Below are positions 50,175 through 59,368 of a stretch of DNA of 64,000 nucleotides, one piece after another. The notes beneath the pieces are model-generated. The model had not been told where the DNA came from, searched no databases, and worked only from the letters and a program-made list of their open reading frames with translations. The stretch spans positions 62,001 through 126,000 of the forward strand of contig CAWHIF010000002.1 of the NCBI GenBank assembly GCA_963829235.1, written 5' to 3'. Origin of the DNA: Bog-756 sp963829235 (GTDB lineage Bacteria; Actinomycetota; Acidimicrobiia; Acidimicrobiales; RAAP-2). The stretch's first letter is position 1; every line of letters starts with the position of its first letter. The translations under genes were made by a program, and so were the position numbers.

Positions 50175-50790
50175 GAATGAGTCCCCCTTCGATATGTTTG
50201 CGGACGGAGTCATTCGACCCTGCCCCTTTGGATGCCCCGACATCGTAGCCAATCCGGCAGGATCTCGCTGGGAAGCCGGGCCTCCCCGCGCCGGTCTCCC
50301 CAGCCCTCTGGCACGAGAGGATGTCCGCACACTTCCCGTGCCCTCCCGCCACAGCCAGGAGTCCGATGACAGAAAGTGCCCCGCGCCCCCTGGCTGAGGG
50401 TCTGCGTCATTCTCCTTTAGAGGTCGGGTTGGCGTTCCGCGAGCTCTCCATGATCGGCACCGAGGGCACATCTCGGCCGACTCGGCTATTCGGCGCTCCC
50501 TATCCGGATGGAGACGTTTGCGGGGTCTCACGGGTTACGGGGCTAATCGAAATCGGGCAGGTATCGGACACTCCGATCGCGGCCGATGTGCTCTTGGCTC
50601 ACTATTTGCCCCGGAAGCGACGAATGCCTGCACCGCCGCCTCGCTGGTACTGCTTCCGAATTGGTACAGTCCGAATCGCGCGCAGGATTCTGAGTCCTGA
50701 CCGATCGATGGGCAGACCAGAACACGGCCATCTGCATGGTCTGCCGAGGTGCTCTCGAGAGGGCCGCAGAGCGACAGGGAGAGCTGAACC
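50175..50790. other. 616-bp region without a confident gene
   Basis: A plus-strand frame from the ATG at 50366 has a plausible first half (MTESAPRPLAEGLRHSPLEV) but a poor second half. The region may hold a decayed gene. Otherwise nothing is recognised. Confidence 0.35.
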
Positions 50791-51300
50791 ATGACAGAGG
50801 AAGGTAGGTCGGTCGAAGTATCAGGCAGGATCGAAGCACCAGCGGGCCTCATCTTCGCAATCCTGGCGAATCCGCAGCGCCACATGGAGTTCGACGGATC
50901 CGACATGCTTCGGGGATCCGATATCAGCCATCGCGTCTCCGGTGTCGGCGACACCTTCACTATGAAGATGCATCGGCTCGGTCGCGACTACGTCATGGTG
51001 AACCACGTTGTGGAGTTCGTGCCGGATCGGCGTATCTCTTGGGAACCCGCTCCGGGTGACGTCGATACAGCTGGCGGTGATCCATCCAGAGTCGGAATCC
51101 CTGCCGGTTATCGCTGGGGCTACGTCCTCACTCCGGACGGTGACAACGCCACCGTCGTCACCGAGTTCTTCGACTGCGGCCAAGACGAGAACCGATGGAT
51201 TCTCCTCCGCGAGGACGGGCAGTGGATCAACGGGAACAATTCGGTGCTCGAGTCCATGACCGCCACTCTGGAGAGGCTCAAGGCGGTCAGTACCCAGTAG
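50791..51300 (+). CDS. SRPBCC / polyketide cyclase-like protein
   Basis: A 169-residue START-like protein. VEVSGRIEAPAGLIFAILAN is the typical opening strand and helix, VNHVVEFVPDRRISWEPAPG the middle, and TVVTEFFDCGQDENRWILLR the late strands before the long C-terminal helix. Such proteins bind hydrophobic ligands in a deep pocket. GGGAGAGCTGAACC precedes the ATG. The ligand is unknown. Confidence 0.83.
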   Translation: MTEEGRSVEVSGRIEAPAGLIFAILANPQRHMEFDGSDMLRGSDISHRVSGVGDTFTMKMHRLGRDYVMVNHVVEFVPDRRISWEPAPGDVDTAGGDPSRVGIPAGYRWGYVLTPDGDNATVVTEFFDCGQDENRWILLREDGQWINGNNSVLESMTATLERLKAVSTQ

Positions 51301-51561
51301 GACCGTCGGAGCGCTACTCCGACAACACCATCGACGGCGCGAGCGGCTCAGAGGCCGATCGACAACCCTTCGCCTTGTCCCACAGTCCGGATGCCGTTCT
51401 GTGGGCAGCGATCATCCCCGACAGAGGGGCTGACACCGCGATTCCGGACATGCGTATCGGTGGGGCCGACCCGCCAACCCAATGTGGCAACGGATGGACA
51501 TGAAGCGAAGCCATTCATCAGGGAGAGGCAGAACGTGACCCAGCTGCCGGCCCAGGGCGCA

Positions 51562-52137
51562 TTATCTCCTTGTTGGGAGCGGACGCCTCGGTTGGGACTG
51601 GTCTCGACGAACAACTACGAGCACAGCGATTTCGTTCGGCGGCGGTGGACGAAACGCCGATCGAGGTGGCGGCCGACCGAGATGGACCATGAAATCACTG
51701 TCCCAACGTCCTCGGCCAGGGGCATTTTGCGAGCTCCAGCGCCGCGCGGCATGCCATGGCACGAGGAGGTCCGCTCGGATCAGACGACTGCCAGGGCTGA
51801 CCAAGCGCTTGACGAGCGACGTGGTGATCCCGAACGGCGGGTTCGACACCACTTTGAAAGGGCGGCGCGGGAGGCGGAGATCGGACGCGTCAGCGCGAAC
51901 GACTGTCACGTTGCGTTGATCGAACTGATTCCGCAAATACGCGGCGCGCTGTGGATGCAGCTCAATCGCAACAACCCGCGCTCCCGCAGCGGCGAGTGCG
52001 CGAGTTATCGATCCAGTTCCCGCACCGACGTCGAGGACGAGGTCACCGGGGACGACGCCAGCGTCTGCGACGACGCGGTGCGCCCAACGACTATCGAGTT
52101 GATGCCACCCCCACCGTGGCCCGCGGATCGCGGGCAT
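51562..52137 (-). CDS. Erm-like 23S rRNA adenine N6-methyltransferase
   Basis: A 191-residue rRNA dimethylase-family protein. The N-terminal RWGWHQLDSRWAHRVVADAG matches the Erm/KsgA entry helix. Motif I is VLDVGAGTGSIT (34-45), Glu59 ends strand 2, Asp83 lies in RADASDL, and motif IV is NPPF (99-102). LPRSAFRPPPPN-like residues near the end are typical of actinobacterial Erm proteins. It is short, like mycobacterial Erm(37), lacking most of the C-terminal domain. Erm enzymes methylate A2058 of 23S rRNA and give macrolide-lincosamide-streptogramin B resistance; resistance here is inference. No leader peptide is seen. Confidence 0.82.
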   Translation of the reverse strand: MPAIRGPRWGWHQLDSRWAHRVVADAGVVPGDLVLDVGAGTGSITRALAAAGARVVAIELHPQRAAYLRNQFDQRNVTVVRADASDLRLPRRPFKVVSNPPFGITTSLVKRLVSPGSRLIRADLLVPWHAARRWSSQNAPGRGRWDSDFMVHLGRPPPRSAFRPPPPNEIAVLVVVRRDQSQPRRPLPTRR

Positions 52138-52336
52138 GGTGGACCATCACCATGAAGCAAGTCATGGTGCGACCGTAACTCGTTTTCTGGGACCTGTCAC
52201 CGATGGAGGCGGGAGACTCCCGGTGGTGATCGGATCGTCCGCCGCGTGCAAACGGTCACGGATTCGAGATCACCACTCAGGTCCACGGCACCCGACCTGT
52301 CCCCGACGAAGTGATCGACCAGTTGCACAAAACACC

Positions 52337-52376
52337 TTGACAGGATTTTTACATTGTATAAATATAACGAACAATG
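52337..52376 (+). promoter_or_regulatory. Promoter and candidate operator of the TetR-MDMPI module at 52374
   Basis: TTGACA (52337-52342) stands before an AT-rich tract with TATAAA (52357-52362) and TATAAC (52363-52368). An inverted repeat CATTGT (52352-52357) / ACAATG (52371-52376) spans the -10 region and the start codon, as expected for a self-repressing TetR protein. Confidence 0.55.
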
Positions 52377-53018
52377 GTCAATATCTCCGAGGCAGCGGAC
52401 TGGCGCGAGGCCCGCAGACGTTCGGCACGCGAGACGATCGTCGACGCCGCCTGGGCGCTCGTGGGAGAAGCGGGACTTGCCGCTCTGACCATCCGGGACT
52501 TGGCCCGGCGAGCCGGGATCACGACGCCGACGGTGTACGCCTACTTCGACTCCAAGAGCGCGATCTACGACGCGATGTTCGGCCAGGCTGCTTCGAAGTT
52601 CGCCGATGCGATGGCCGCACCCTTCGATCGCACGGATCCCCGTGAGGTCCTTGTGGAGTCGGCGCAGCGATTTTTCGAATTCTGCACGATCGACGTTCCG
52701 CGCTACCAGCTACTTTTCCAGCGAACGATTCCCGGCTTCGAACCGTCGACCGATTCGTTTGAACCGGCGCAACGTGCCCTGGCCCGAGCCGGCCACTGGT
52801 TGGCCCTCAACGGAGTCACCGAGGACCGATATCTCGATATGTGGACGGCCCTGTTGACCGGACTGGTGAGCCAACAAGTCTCCAACGACCCTGGAGGGGA
52901 CCGTTGGACCTGTCTCATTGAAGAGTCGGTCGCGATGTTCCTATCCCATTGCGAGGGTGCCCGTGCTCCTCGGAAGGCCATGCTCCGCTCGACACGAACT
53001 GAAGGAGGCCAACCATGA
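52374..53018 (+). CDS. TetR family transcriptional regulator
   Basis: A 214-residue TetR regulator. The helix-turn-helix reads LTIRDLARRAGITTPTVYAY, followed by the family-typical FDSKSAIYDAMF. The C-terminal ligand domain contains QLLFQRTIPGFEPSTDSF. It is a paralogue of the TetR protein at 62286: both share YAYFDSK and YDAMF and a RxxPGF loop. Its stop overlaps the MDMPI start (ATGA). It starts in an AT-rich promoter with a candidate operator, so self-repression of the two-gene module is likely (inference). Confidence 0.9.
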   Translation: MVNISEAADWREARRRSARETIVDAAWALVGEAGLAALTIRDLARRAGITTPTVYAYFDSKSAIYDAMFGQAASKFADAMAAPFDRTDPREVLVESAQRFFEFCTIDVPRYQLLFQRTIPGFEPSTDSFEPAQRALARAGHWLALNGVTEDRYLDMWTALLTGLVSQQVSNDPGGDRWTCLIEESVAMFLSHCEGARAPRKAMLRSTRTEGGQP

Positions 53019-53782
53019 CCATGACCTCGACCGATGTGACGACCCTCTCCCCGCTCACCCATCACGAGGCGATGCGCCTTCAAGCGAATGAGTTGGAGAT
53101 CACACTCACTATGCTCCGGTCGCTCGACGGCTCTGCATGGGCCGCAGCAACCGACTGTCCCGGCTGGGACGTGCGGACGATGTACCAGCATGTCCTCGGC
53201 GCATGCGAAGCAGGGGCATCCATGCGCGAGAACGTCCACCAGCTTCGTCGGGCCCGGGACCACCGCAAACAAGAAGGTGGGCCGCTGGAGGCTGCACTCA
53301 CCGCTGTGCAAGTGCGCGAACGATCTGATCTCAGTCCCACACAGATCATTGATCGACTGGAGGAAATCGCCCCAAAGACCGTGCGCTGTCGTGAACGCAC
53401 GCCATCCCTGGTGCGTAATCACGTCCGGCTCGCCGTCGATGGGCCTGTATACGAGGACTGGAGGGTTGGCTATCTCATCGACTCGATCTATCTACGCGAT
53501 CTCTGGATGCACCGCATCGACGTTGCCCACGCCATCTCCCATCCACCCGCACTCAGCTCCGAGCACGATGCCCGCATTGTCGCCGACGTCGTTGCTGAAT
53601 GGGCCCGGCGCCACGGAAAGCCATTCGTGCTCGCTCTCGGAGGATCTGCTGGTGGCACGTACACGATAGGCCGGGACATTCCCGACGGTGAGAATCTGTC
53701 GTTGGATGCCGTGGAGTTCTGCCGGACGCTCGCCGGACGTGAGCCTGCAACCGGCCTGCTCGCCACCGTCGTGCCGTTCTGA
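53015..53782 (+). CDS. MDMPI-type maleylpyruvate isomerase family protein
   Basis: A 255-residue protein of the mycothiol-dependent maleylpyruvate isomerase N-terminal family. ATDCPGWDVRTMYQHVLGAC gives the first metal His, and LRDLWMHRIDVAHAI the second region. The C-terminal part starts at about GKPFVLALGGSAGGTYTIG. It is a clear paralogue of the protein at 61558 (shared GWDVR, HVLG, VHQLRR, HRID, VAEWA). Translationally coupled to its TetR regulator. The likely role is mycothiol-linked handling of a reactive compound (inference). Confidence 0.87.
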   Translation: MTMTSTDVTTLSPLTHHEAMRLQANELEITLTMLRSLDGSAWAAATDCPGWDVRTMYQHVLGACEAGASMRENVHQLRRARDHRKQEGGPLEAALTAVQVRERSDLSPTQIIDRLEEIAPKTVRCRERTPSLVRNHVRLAVDGPVYEDWRVGYLIDSIYLRDLWMHRIDVAHAISHPPALSSEHDARIVADVVAEWARRHGKPFVLALGGSAGGTYTIGRDIPDGENLSLDAVEFCRTLAGREPATGLLATVVPF

Positions 53783-53913
53783 TCAATCAGCGGGCGCAGC
53801 GTCAGGTAAAGCTTATGGGCTGCCCAAACGGGCTGGGCTGCGACCCGCATCGCCGGGACCGGGTCGATGCCGACCTCATTCCGGGGCAGAGACAGAGGGA
53901 ACGAAGAGTCCGC

Positions 53914-54132
53914 TCAGGCGGACAGCTCCTGCACCTTGAGCGTATCGACGTGTTGCTGCATCGAGATGACCTTGCCGTCTCGAAACGTCCAGACATCCGC
54001 CATCTGCACCTCCGCCGGCTTGCCGGTCGAGCGATGCTTCCACGAGTAGGTGCTGGTCGCGACCACGGTGTCGTCTTCCACCGTCACGGGCTTCCCACAC
54101 ACCAGCGCACCAGGGCCTGACATGAACGGCAT
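53914..54132 (-). pseudogene. SnoaL-like protein fragment (C-terminal half)
   Basis: The 72-codon frame encodes VVATSTYSWKHRSTGKPAEV and MADVWTFRDGKVISMQQHVD, the last strands of a SnoaL/NTF2-like fold. Normal members have about 130 residues; the N-terminal helices are missing and a stop (TAA) closes the frame 13 codons upstream. It is best read as a decayed gene next to the MDMPI gene, though a short active form cannot be excluded. Confidence 0.6.
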
Positions 54133-54690
54133 TGGACCAAACCACCGTTTCCAGGGATTGGAATCGCGTTACCTATGAACACTCGGCCGTGAGTTCGGTT
54201 GGCTCGGATCGCCAGACCATCAGCTGTAGAACAGACCGGGCACGGGAAGGATTGGAAGTCTCTGCTGGGCACGGTCTGCACGCTGTCGACGTCCAGGTCC
54301 GCCCGGGCGGCCGTCTGGCTGAGTTCCGTCACTTTCCCACCTCTCCAATCCGGCGCACTTGCTCACGTGAGACGCCCATTCGCTGGTTTATGGCGTCGAG
54401 ACTCAGTCCGTATCGGCACGCTCCGGCCATCGCTTTAGCCCGCCTCGGTACTCGGCAAAGTGACCATGTAACCGCACCATGGGGGCACCCCGCACACGCT
54501 CCGTGGGACACCCATCCAAGTCCAGATCGCCGAATCCGGCTCGACGGCCATCGACTTTCGGGCTGATGCTTGATCGCCAGCGACCCCGCCCAGTGGAGGC
54601 TGAGGAGCAGAGGGTTTAGTCGACGAGGTTGTCGGGGGTGTTGTGTTCCACGTCGCCTGAGAGGACGGAAACCGTGCCATGCTCTGGGGG
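54133..54690. other. 558-bp region with possible gene remnants
   Basis: On the minus strand a frame ending at 54329 closes with YGLSLDAINQRMGVSREQVR, which resembles a helix-turn-helix, and the next frame (54084-54332) has CPVCSTADGL and QCRSCQ like a zinc ribbon. The two overlap by ATGA. Both are short and poorly started; I read them as remnants. Confidence 0.3.
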
Positions 54691-55143
54691 ATGGTGAGCA
54701 GATCACCCGAGGAGCGTAAGGCGGATGCCCTGGCAAAGCTGATGGCGGCTGATTCGAATGTCTGGGTAGCGTCCGCTTCGCCCAGCGGAGCTGTCCACCT
54801 GGTGCCGGTCTCCCACACCTGGAACGGCAACCAGATCATTCTGGCCACCGAGCCGGAGTCGCGCACGGTGGCCAATCTCACTGCCAACCCGCGAGTTTGC
54901 CTCGCTCTGGGCGAGACCCGAGACGTGGTCATGATCGATGCCGTCCTGGCCGAGGCCGTCCCCAAGGAAGGGGCCCCGGCTGCGCTGGCAGCGGCATATG
55001 CGGCCCAAGCCGGCTGGGACCCACAGACCGACGGCAGCGACTACGTCTACCTGGTGCTCGAACCCGAGCGCATCCAGGTCTGGCGGGAAGCCGAGGACCT
55101 GGCCGGACGTACCGTCATGCGTAACGGGGCCTGGGTGGTCTGA
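54691..55143 (+). CDS. Pyridoxamine 5'-phosphate oxidase-like (FDOR) flavoprotein
   Basis: A 150-residue split-barrel protein. VWVASASPSGAVHLVPVSHTWNGN-like sequence gives the flavin-binding strands, LATEPESRTVANLTANPRVC the conserved helix, and LGETRDVVMIDAVLAEAVP the later strands. Actinobacterial members bind F420, FMN or haem. The ATG at 54691 is chosen over one four codons upstream because the product then begins like relatives (SRSPEERKADALAK). The cofactor is not determined. Confidence 0.83.
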   Translation: MVSRSPEERKADALAKLMAADSNVWVASASPSGAVHLVPVSHTWNGNQIILATEPESRTVANLTANPRVCLALGETRDVVMIDAVLAEAVPKEGAPAALAAAYAAQAGWDPQTDGSDYVYLVLEPERIQVWREAEDLAGRTVMRNGAWVV

Positions 55144-55256
55144 ACCGACGGCCCGAGATGGCTTGCGAAGGACCATCCCCGGCCACCGGCTCGGGGTGCA
55201 TTATCCAGACCCCGGTGCTTGCGACCCGCGAACGGACCGTGAACAGCACTTTCGGG

Positions 55257-56075
55257 CTAGGTGGTGGCTGCCACTGCGAAGCCACTTGTCGTGACGTTTA
55301 CGGTGGCCAACTTGGTTCCACTGAGGTACTGGTCTCTGAGTTGAGGACCAGACAGCAGTTCGTTGATTGTCCACCCGGTCGTCGTCATGAAGTCTGGTGC
55401 GTCAGCTGGCGTGAGGCGGAATCGCAGTTCTTCTCCACCTGCTGCCATGATCCTCCGTCCGACACGCCCACGCTGGCTGCCTTGCTGCTCGAATCCCACG
55501 CCGAAGTTGACGGCTAGTCGGCTGCCGGGTCCGCTCAGCGAAGATAAGAGTCCGAGCAGCGAGGTCACTTGCTGCTCTGTGAGATACATGGTGAGGCCCT
55601 CAGCCGTGAAGGCTGTCGGTTCCTCCGACCGGAATCCGGCAGCCATGAGTGACTCACCCAGAGATGATTCTGTGACGTCCGCAGGTACATAGGTCGGGCC
55701 TCCCTCGGGGGCACGGGTCCGCTTGTCTGCCTGGGTCATTGGAAGGTCGATCTCGTAGAAGACAACTCCGGGTCGCGCGAGCCTCCAGGCCCGACTGTCG
55801 TACCCGGCTCCCAACACGACTATCTGACGAAACCCTTCATCAAGTGCGCCCGCGACGAACTGGTCGTAGAAGCAGGTTCGAGCCCCGAGATAGGCGAACG
55901 AGCGATTCCGGCCAAGTCGACTAAGACCAGGGATTCGGAGCGTGGACGCTGCCAACGCCCACCCAGGACGGAGCATTTGCCTGGCGAATGGGTCGTCAAT
56001 GACTCCGATCGAGTTCAGGTGCGTTCTCGCCAAGACGACCAGTGTCGCCGAGCGTGAGGTCCCATTGATCGCCAT
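55257..56075 (-). CDS. SAM-dependent methyltransferase, TIGR00027/LCM-like
   Basis: A 272-residue protein of the leucine-carboxyl-methyltransferase-like family common in actinobacteria. N-terminal SRSATLVVLARTHLNSIG, DDPFARQML and then RTCFYDQFVAGALDEGFRQI lead to motif I VVLGAGYDSRAWRL. YEIDLPMTQADKR and TAFTAEGLTMYLTEQQV are further diagnostic blocks. Substrate unknown; some relatives modify polyketides. The ATG at 56075 is preceded by TACCAT at 6 nt (leaderless type), which decides it over an in-frame ATG eleven codons upstream. Confidence 0.88.
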   Translation of the reverse strand: MAINGTSRSATLVVLARTHLNSIGVIDDPFARQMLRPGWALAASTLRIPGLSRLGRNRSFAYLGARTCFYDQFVAGALDEGFRQIVVLGAGYDSRAWRLARPGVVFYEIDLPMTQADKRTRAPEGGPTYVPADVTESSLGESLMAAGFRSEEPTAFTAEGLTMYLTEQQVTSLLGLLSSLSGPGSRLAVNFGVGFEQQGSQRGRVGRRIMAAGGEELRFRLTPADAPDFMTTTGWTINELLSGPQLRDQYLSGTKLATVNVTTSGFAVAATT

Positions 56076-56081
56076 TCCCAA

Positions 56082-56087
56082 ATGGTA
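56082..56087 (-). promoter_or_regulatory. -10 box TACCAT, leaderless promoter
   Basis: TACCAT on the minus strand, 6 nt (TTGGGA), then ATG at 56075. Confidence 0.5.
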
Positions 56088-56204
56088 GCGACGGGTGGCA
56101 TCAAACACGCACTAGGGTCGGCGCCTAACCCCGAACCGGGAGCGACCGGCACCCACGGTGCTTCCGATCACCCCGAGTGGGGCAGTCACGAGCTGCGCGC
56201 GCCC

Positions 56205-56612
56205 TCAGCTTCGTCGATCCGGCGGCGCCGTCAAGTTCTGAAGTCGGAGTTGCCCCCGTGCCACCATCTTGCCGTCGACCACGCTCTCGATTTCGACAAG
56301 CCAGAGCTGTTGCGTTCGGCCGGTGAAGATCGGTGTGCCGATCGCCCGCACTCGGCCGGTGCGATGGGGGCGGAGGAAATCGGTGGAGTTCGAGGTCCCG
56401 ACCACCGCCATCTGGCCGGTGATCGTTCGGGCCGCGAGCGCAGCACCGTGGCTACCAACGGACTCCACGATCGAGGCCCAGACACCACCGTGGACGATTC
56501 CATAGGGTTGCTGGTGCCGCTCGTCGATGTCGACGTAGGCCACGACCCTTGTCGGAGTCAGCTCCTCTACCCGGATTCCCAACGCGCTGTCCCATCCCGG
56601 TTGCGGGTCCAT
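56205..56612 (-). CDS. PaaI-family hotdog thioesterase
   Basis: A 135-residue hotdog-fold protein. HQQPYGIVHGGVWASIVESV carries the conserved HGG of PaaI thioesterases, and VVGTSNSTDFLRPHRTGRVR is the standard following strand pair. LWLVEIESVVDGKMVARGQL closes the fold. It would hydrolyse acyl-CoA thioesters in the cytoplasm. The ATG at 56612 follows AAGGAGATGG; an in-frame ATG upstream is less likely. Confidence 0.88.
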   Translation of the reverse strand: MDPQPGWDSALGIRVEELTPTRVVAYVDIDERHQQPYGIVHGGVWASIVESVGSHGAALAARTITGQMAVVGTSNSTDFLRPHRTGRVRAIGTPIFTGRTQQLWLVEIESVVDGKMVARGQLRLQNLTAPPDRRS

Positions 56613-57199
56613 CCATCTCCTTCGTTCTTCTGTCCCCCACATCGTAGGAAGGATTCCTATCTGCAACCCCAGTCCCCGGCGAGGGCGACGAGGCCATGCT
56701 GTTTCCGAATGGGTTCAGCAGGAAGGCAGATCCCGACTGTCTGATCAGATTTGTCGAGTGGGGAGACTTCGAATACCCGGTTTCTTGCTCCCTCCTTGGA
56801 TACCTCGGCGTGATTGTTGAAGTCATCGTTGTACAGCGCCACATTCCCTCTCAGTAAGCAGGGATGGATAGAGATCCTCGTCTACCCGCTGGGCCTGGGG
56901 CTGGCAGGTTTTGCGCGACTACCATTAGCAACTCCCACGCCGCCTTCGGAACGGCCGATGAAGAAGAGTGAAAAGCAACGGGAGCAGGAGCTTCTTTCTC
57001 GCTTTCCCCCTGGCGACTGGAGAACAAGGGCGATCCCGCCTCACCCCAAGTAGGTCGCCCTGCCCCAGATCGACGGCCTGCAGGCGTTATCCAGACCGCC
57101 ATGCTTGCTGATCGCGAACTGATCCGCATCGGCACTTTGATGCCAAGGTCCTTGGAAGAAGTGCAAGGCGCGGATCCGCTGATCGAGCAAGCGGAACAC
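56613..57199. other. 587-bp region without a confident gene
   Basis: A plus-strand frame ending in MKKSEKQREQELLSRFPPGD (from the ATG at 56958) is too short to call. The stretch at about 57083-57146 resembles 55197-55260 (shared TTATCCAGACC, TGCTTGC, CGCGAAC and GCACTTT in the same order). Confidence 0.35.
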
Positions 57200-57571
57200 T
57201 CAACCATTCTCAACGACCGACCGGTATTTGGGGCAAAGGAAGATTGTGGATTCGATGAGCAGTGCGGCGACGAACTGCTGAGGAAGGCCCTTACCGTTAA
57301 CTGCCGTCTCAAAATGAACGGCGATGACGGATACCGACATGCCTTCTTGGAGATCTAGGCACACGCCATCTCCCAAGGTCACATTTTGCTTGTTCGATAG
57401 GACCGCCGAGTTCGGGAAGTCTCGATGAACTGCTCTAACGAATCGATTCTGCTGCGACGCCAGAGACGGGGCGCTCGTCGTAGTTGAACCGACTAGTTGT
57501 CTGCCCGAACTGCACCCGGTAAAGGTGATCGCCATGAATAGCGAGCAGACCACGGTACTCGCTCGCCTCAC
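57200..57571 (-). CDS. DUF732-like exported lipoprotein
   Basis: A 123-residue protein. The signal ends in a lipobox ITFTGCSSG. The mature part FVRAVHRDFPNSAVLSNKQN, VTLGDGVCLDLQEGMSV and AALLIESTIFLCPKY, with two cysteines, matches the actinobacterial DUF732 fold, a small secreted helical domain of unknown function. The GTG at 57571 has TATGGT at 6 nt, which decides the start. Confidence 0.8.
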   Translation of the reverse strand: MRRASTVVCSLFMAITFTGCSSGRQLVGSTTTSAPSLASQQNRFVRAVHRDFPNSAVLSNKQNVTLGDGVCLDLQEGMSVSVIAVHFETAVNGKGLPQQFVAALLIESTIFLCPKYRSVVENG

Positions 57572-57577
57572 AGATGA

Positions 57578-57583
57578 ACCATA
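57578..57583 (-). promoter_or_regulatory. -10 box TATGGT, leaderless promoter
   Basis: TATGGT on the minus strand, 6 nt (TCATCT), then GTG at 57571. Confidence 0.5.
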
Positions 57584-57856
57584 CCAAGGGTGCCCTCGAT
57601 CGACGGCTCGGCGGCGGTTATCGCCGGGGGTGCGCTTGCTGGCCGCGAACGACCCGCACTGGCACGTCTGCCACAGTCGGGGCGGGCGCTCCGGCATCGA
57701 ATAGGGCCGACGCCTTCGGAATCAGCGGGTACCTGATCGTGGCCGGTGCCGCCAAGAACCACATCGGCCGACCGTGCGCCCGTTCTTGCAGTTTCGAACC
57801 ATGGAGCCGGGCCTGATTCCCCGGTTGGAGCCATCTCGCCAGCTCCACATCTGGTT

Positions 57857-58735
57857 TCAGAACCCTTCCCTATGGTCGGTCGCCTTGGCCAGCTCCTCGC
57901 CGATGGTCAGCTCGCTGGTATTCGTGAGGTGTGGGCCGTTGTCGAATCGCGGGAGCCCTTTGCTGTCGACCGTCACCACGTTCGACAGGTGGGTAGCGGC
58001 CCACACGTCCGCCGTTCGGACAATCTGCATCCCAGGTGGGATGTACGAGCCGTCCTCCGTTGCCTTCACGATCCCGACCGGTGCCTTGCCCATCGGGAGA
58101 TCCTTGCGGACGTTCTGGATCAACCTGGACAGGTTTCCCCGGTAAAGATCCGCCCACGGCACGTAAGCCCCGTCCGTCTCACCCTGGTACCAGTAGAACC
58201 CTCCGATGGTGTCGACAAAGCCGTGCCGTCGGTCGCTGGCAATGGCCGACTTGACCTCCTTGACCATGATCGGCAGCAGCTGCTCGGCCGCCTTCGGTGC
58301 CCATTCGCTGATGGACGTACCCGGCATCGCAGCCTTCACGATGGTCGCTGCTTGACCGGTGTCGGCGTAGACCTGCCGAGCCAGCCCGATCTCCGGGCCG
58401 AACCGGGCGCCGGTGCCACCGCAGAGACCGATGTCTGGGTTCGGGATCTGGGGCGTGTCCAGCGGGACCGGTCTGGTGCTCGGGGGTGATGCCATGCTCC
58501 ACGGCTCCCAGGTGATGGTGTCATGAGCGTCCGCTCCGTTCGTGTACGGCGGGGCCAGGTAGTCGATGTCAGTGACTGGGTCGATGTCCAGGGAGCAACC
58601 GCCGGTGGCGTTCGACTGTCCCGCCACGATCAGAAGGAGCCGTGATCTCAGCGCCTGGGCGCTGGCCGCGGTCGGCTGCACTCCTACCGCTGTCAGAGCC
58701 AGCGTTGCAACCAATAGCACGAGCTTCTTCGTCAT
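57857..58735 (-). CDS. Secreted SASA/SGNH-type carbohydrate esterase (copy 1)
   Basis: A 292-residue exported protein. Signal core KLVLLVATLALTAVGV. The SASA (DUF303, sialate O-acetylesterase-like) signature is LLLIVAGQSNATGG with the nucleophile Ser, then GGFYWYQGETDG, the block holding the WxQGE motif, and NGPHLTNTSEL with the catalytic His. Family members remove acetyl groups from plant or bacterial polysaccharides. It is a paralogue of the gene at 59369 (shared PPYTNGADA, FGPEIGLAR, DTPQ, SELT). Confidence 0.85.
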   Translation of the reverse strand: MTKKLVLLVATLALTAVGVQPTAASAQALRSRLLLIVAGQSNATGGCSLDIDPVTDIDYLAPPYTNGADAHDTITWEPWSMASPPSTRPVPLDTPQIPNPDIGLCGGTGARFGPEIGLARQVYADTGQAATIVKAAMPGTSISEWAPKAAEQLLPIMVKEVKSAIASDRRHGFVDTIGGFYWYQGETDGAYVPWADLYRGNLSRLIQNVRKDLPMGKAPVGIVKATEDGSYIPPGMQIVRTADVWAATHLSNVVTVDSKGLPRFDNGPHLTNTSELTIGEELAKATDHREGF

Positions 58736-58809
58736 TTCCCGCCGCCACCCCCTCTAACGAGACTACCTCCCGCTTCTATTCGGATCCAACAAGATGGCCA
58801 CCGCCATCA

Positions 58810-59146
58810 CTACTGAGGCCGGCCACGCCACCCCACAGTGCCGGTTTCGCCAACCCCTCTGACGGCCACCGGTAGGGCGGAGCCACCGTGTTCATCCGTG
58901 TAGTACGTCCCGTCCCCGAGTTCACCGAAACGGCCCGAACCCCCAGCAATCGATCCCACCGGAGGTCAGGCGGACGCAGAACCCACCGGTATCGCTGGTC
59001 AGGCTGGCCACGCTACGGATGCTGCCTGTTGCGCCCACCCCGTTGATGTCCACGGGGACAGCCGAGCCGTGGTGACCGATCCTCGGGTTGTCTACCCACC
59101 GCCGGGAGGGTTTGTTCGGCAAGCGGAGAAACACGCCGCTGACCAC
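58810..59146 (-). pseudogene. Frameshifted RCC1-repeat protein remnant
   Basis: The first part (59146-58922) reads VASLTSDTGGFCVRLTSGGI and DCWGFG, a classic RCC1-type repeat, then meets a stop. In another frame the match resumes at once as GELGDGTYYTDEHGGSALPV and AVRGVGETG (58920-58810). Normal proteins of this type carry many such repeats and a signal peptide; here only one and a half remain. It lies between the two SASA esterase genes. Confidence 0.65.
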
Positions 59147-59368
59147 ATACGTGGCCCGGGCGTGTGACTCGCCATCTTGCAGCTCCCGTCACGCCGGGAC
59201 CGGATCACGTTATCTGCGTCCGGATGCGACCCCGCTCGGGCTCCACGAACCGCCCATGGAACCGCACTTCGGGGATGGCTCGCTCCCGGCAGACCGTCGA
59301 TGAGCGACCGTTTGCCGCAACTCCCCATTGTGCCGTTACCTTGACCCAGCCCTGTTGCGAACGCGAAC

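Noticed and set aside
54329..54736. A 135-codon minus-strand frame as a complete HTH regulator
   Set aside because: Only the last 35 residues look like a helix-turn-helix; the rest is Arg/Pro-rich and overlaps the FDOR gene start.
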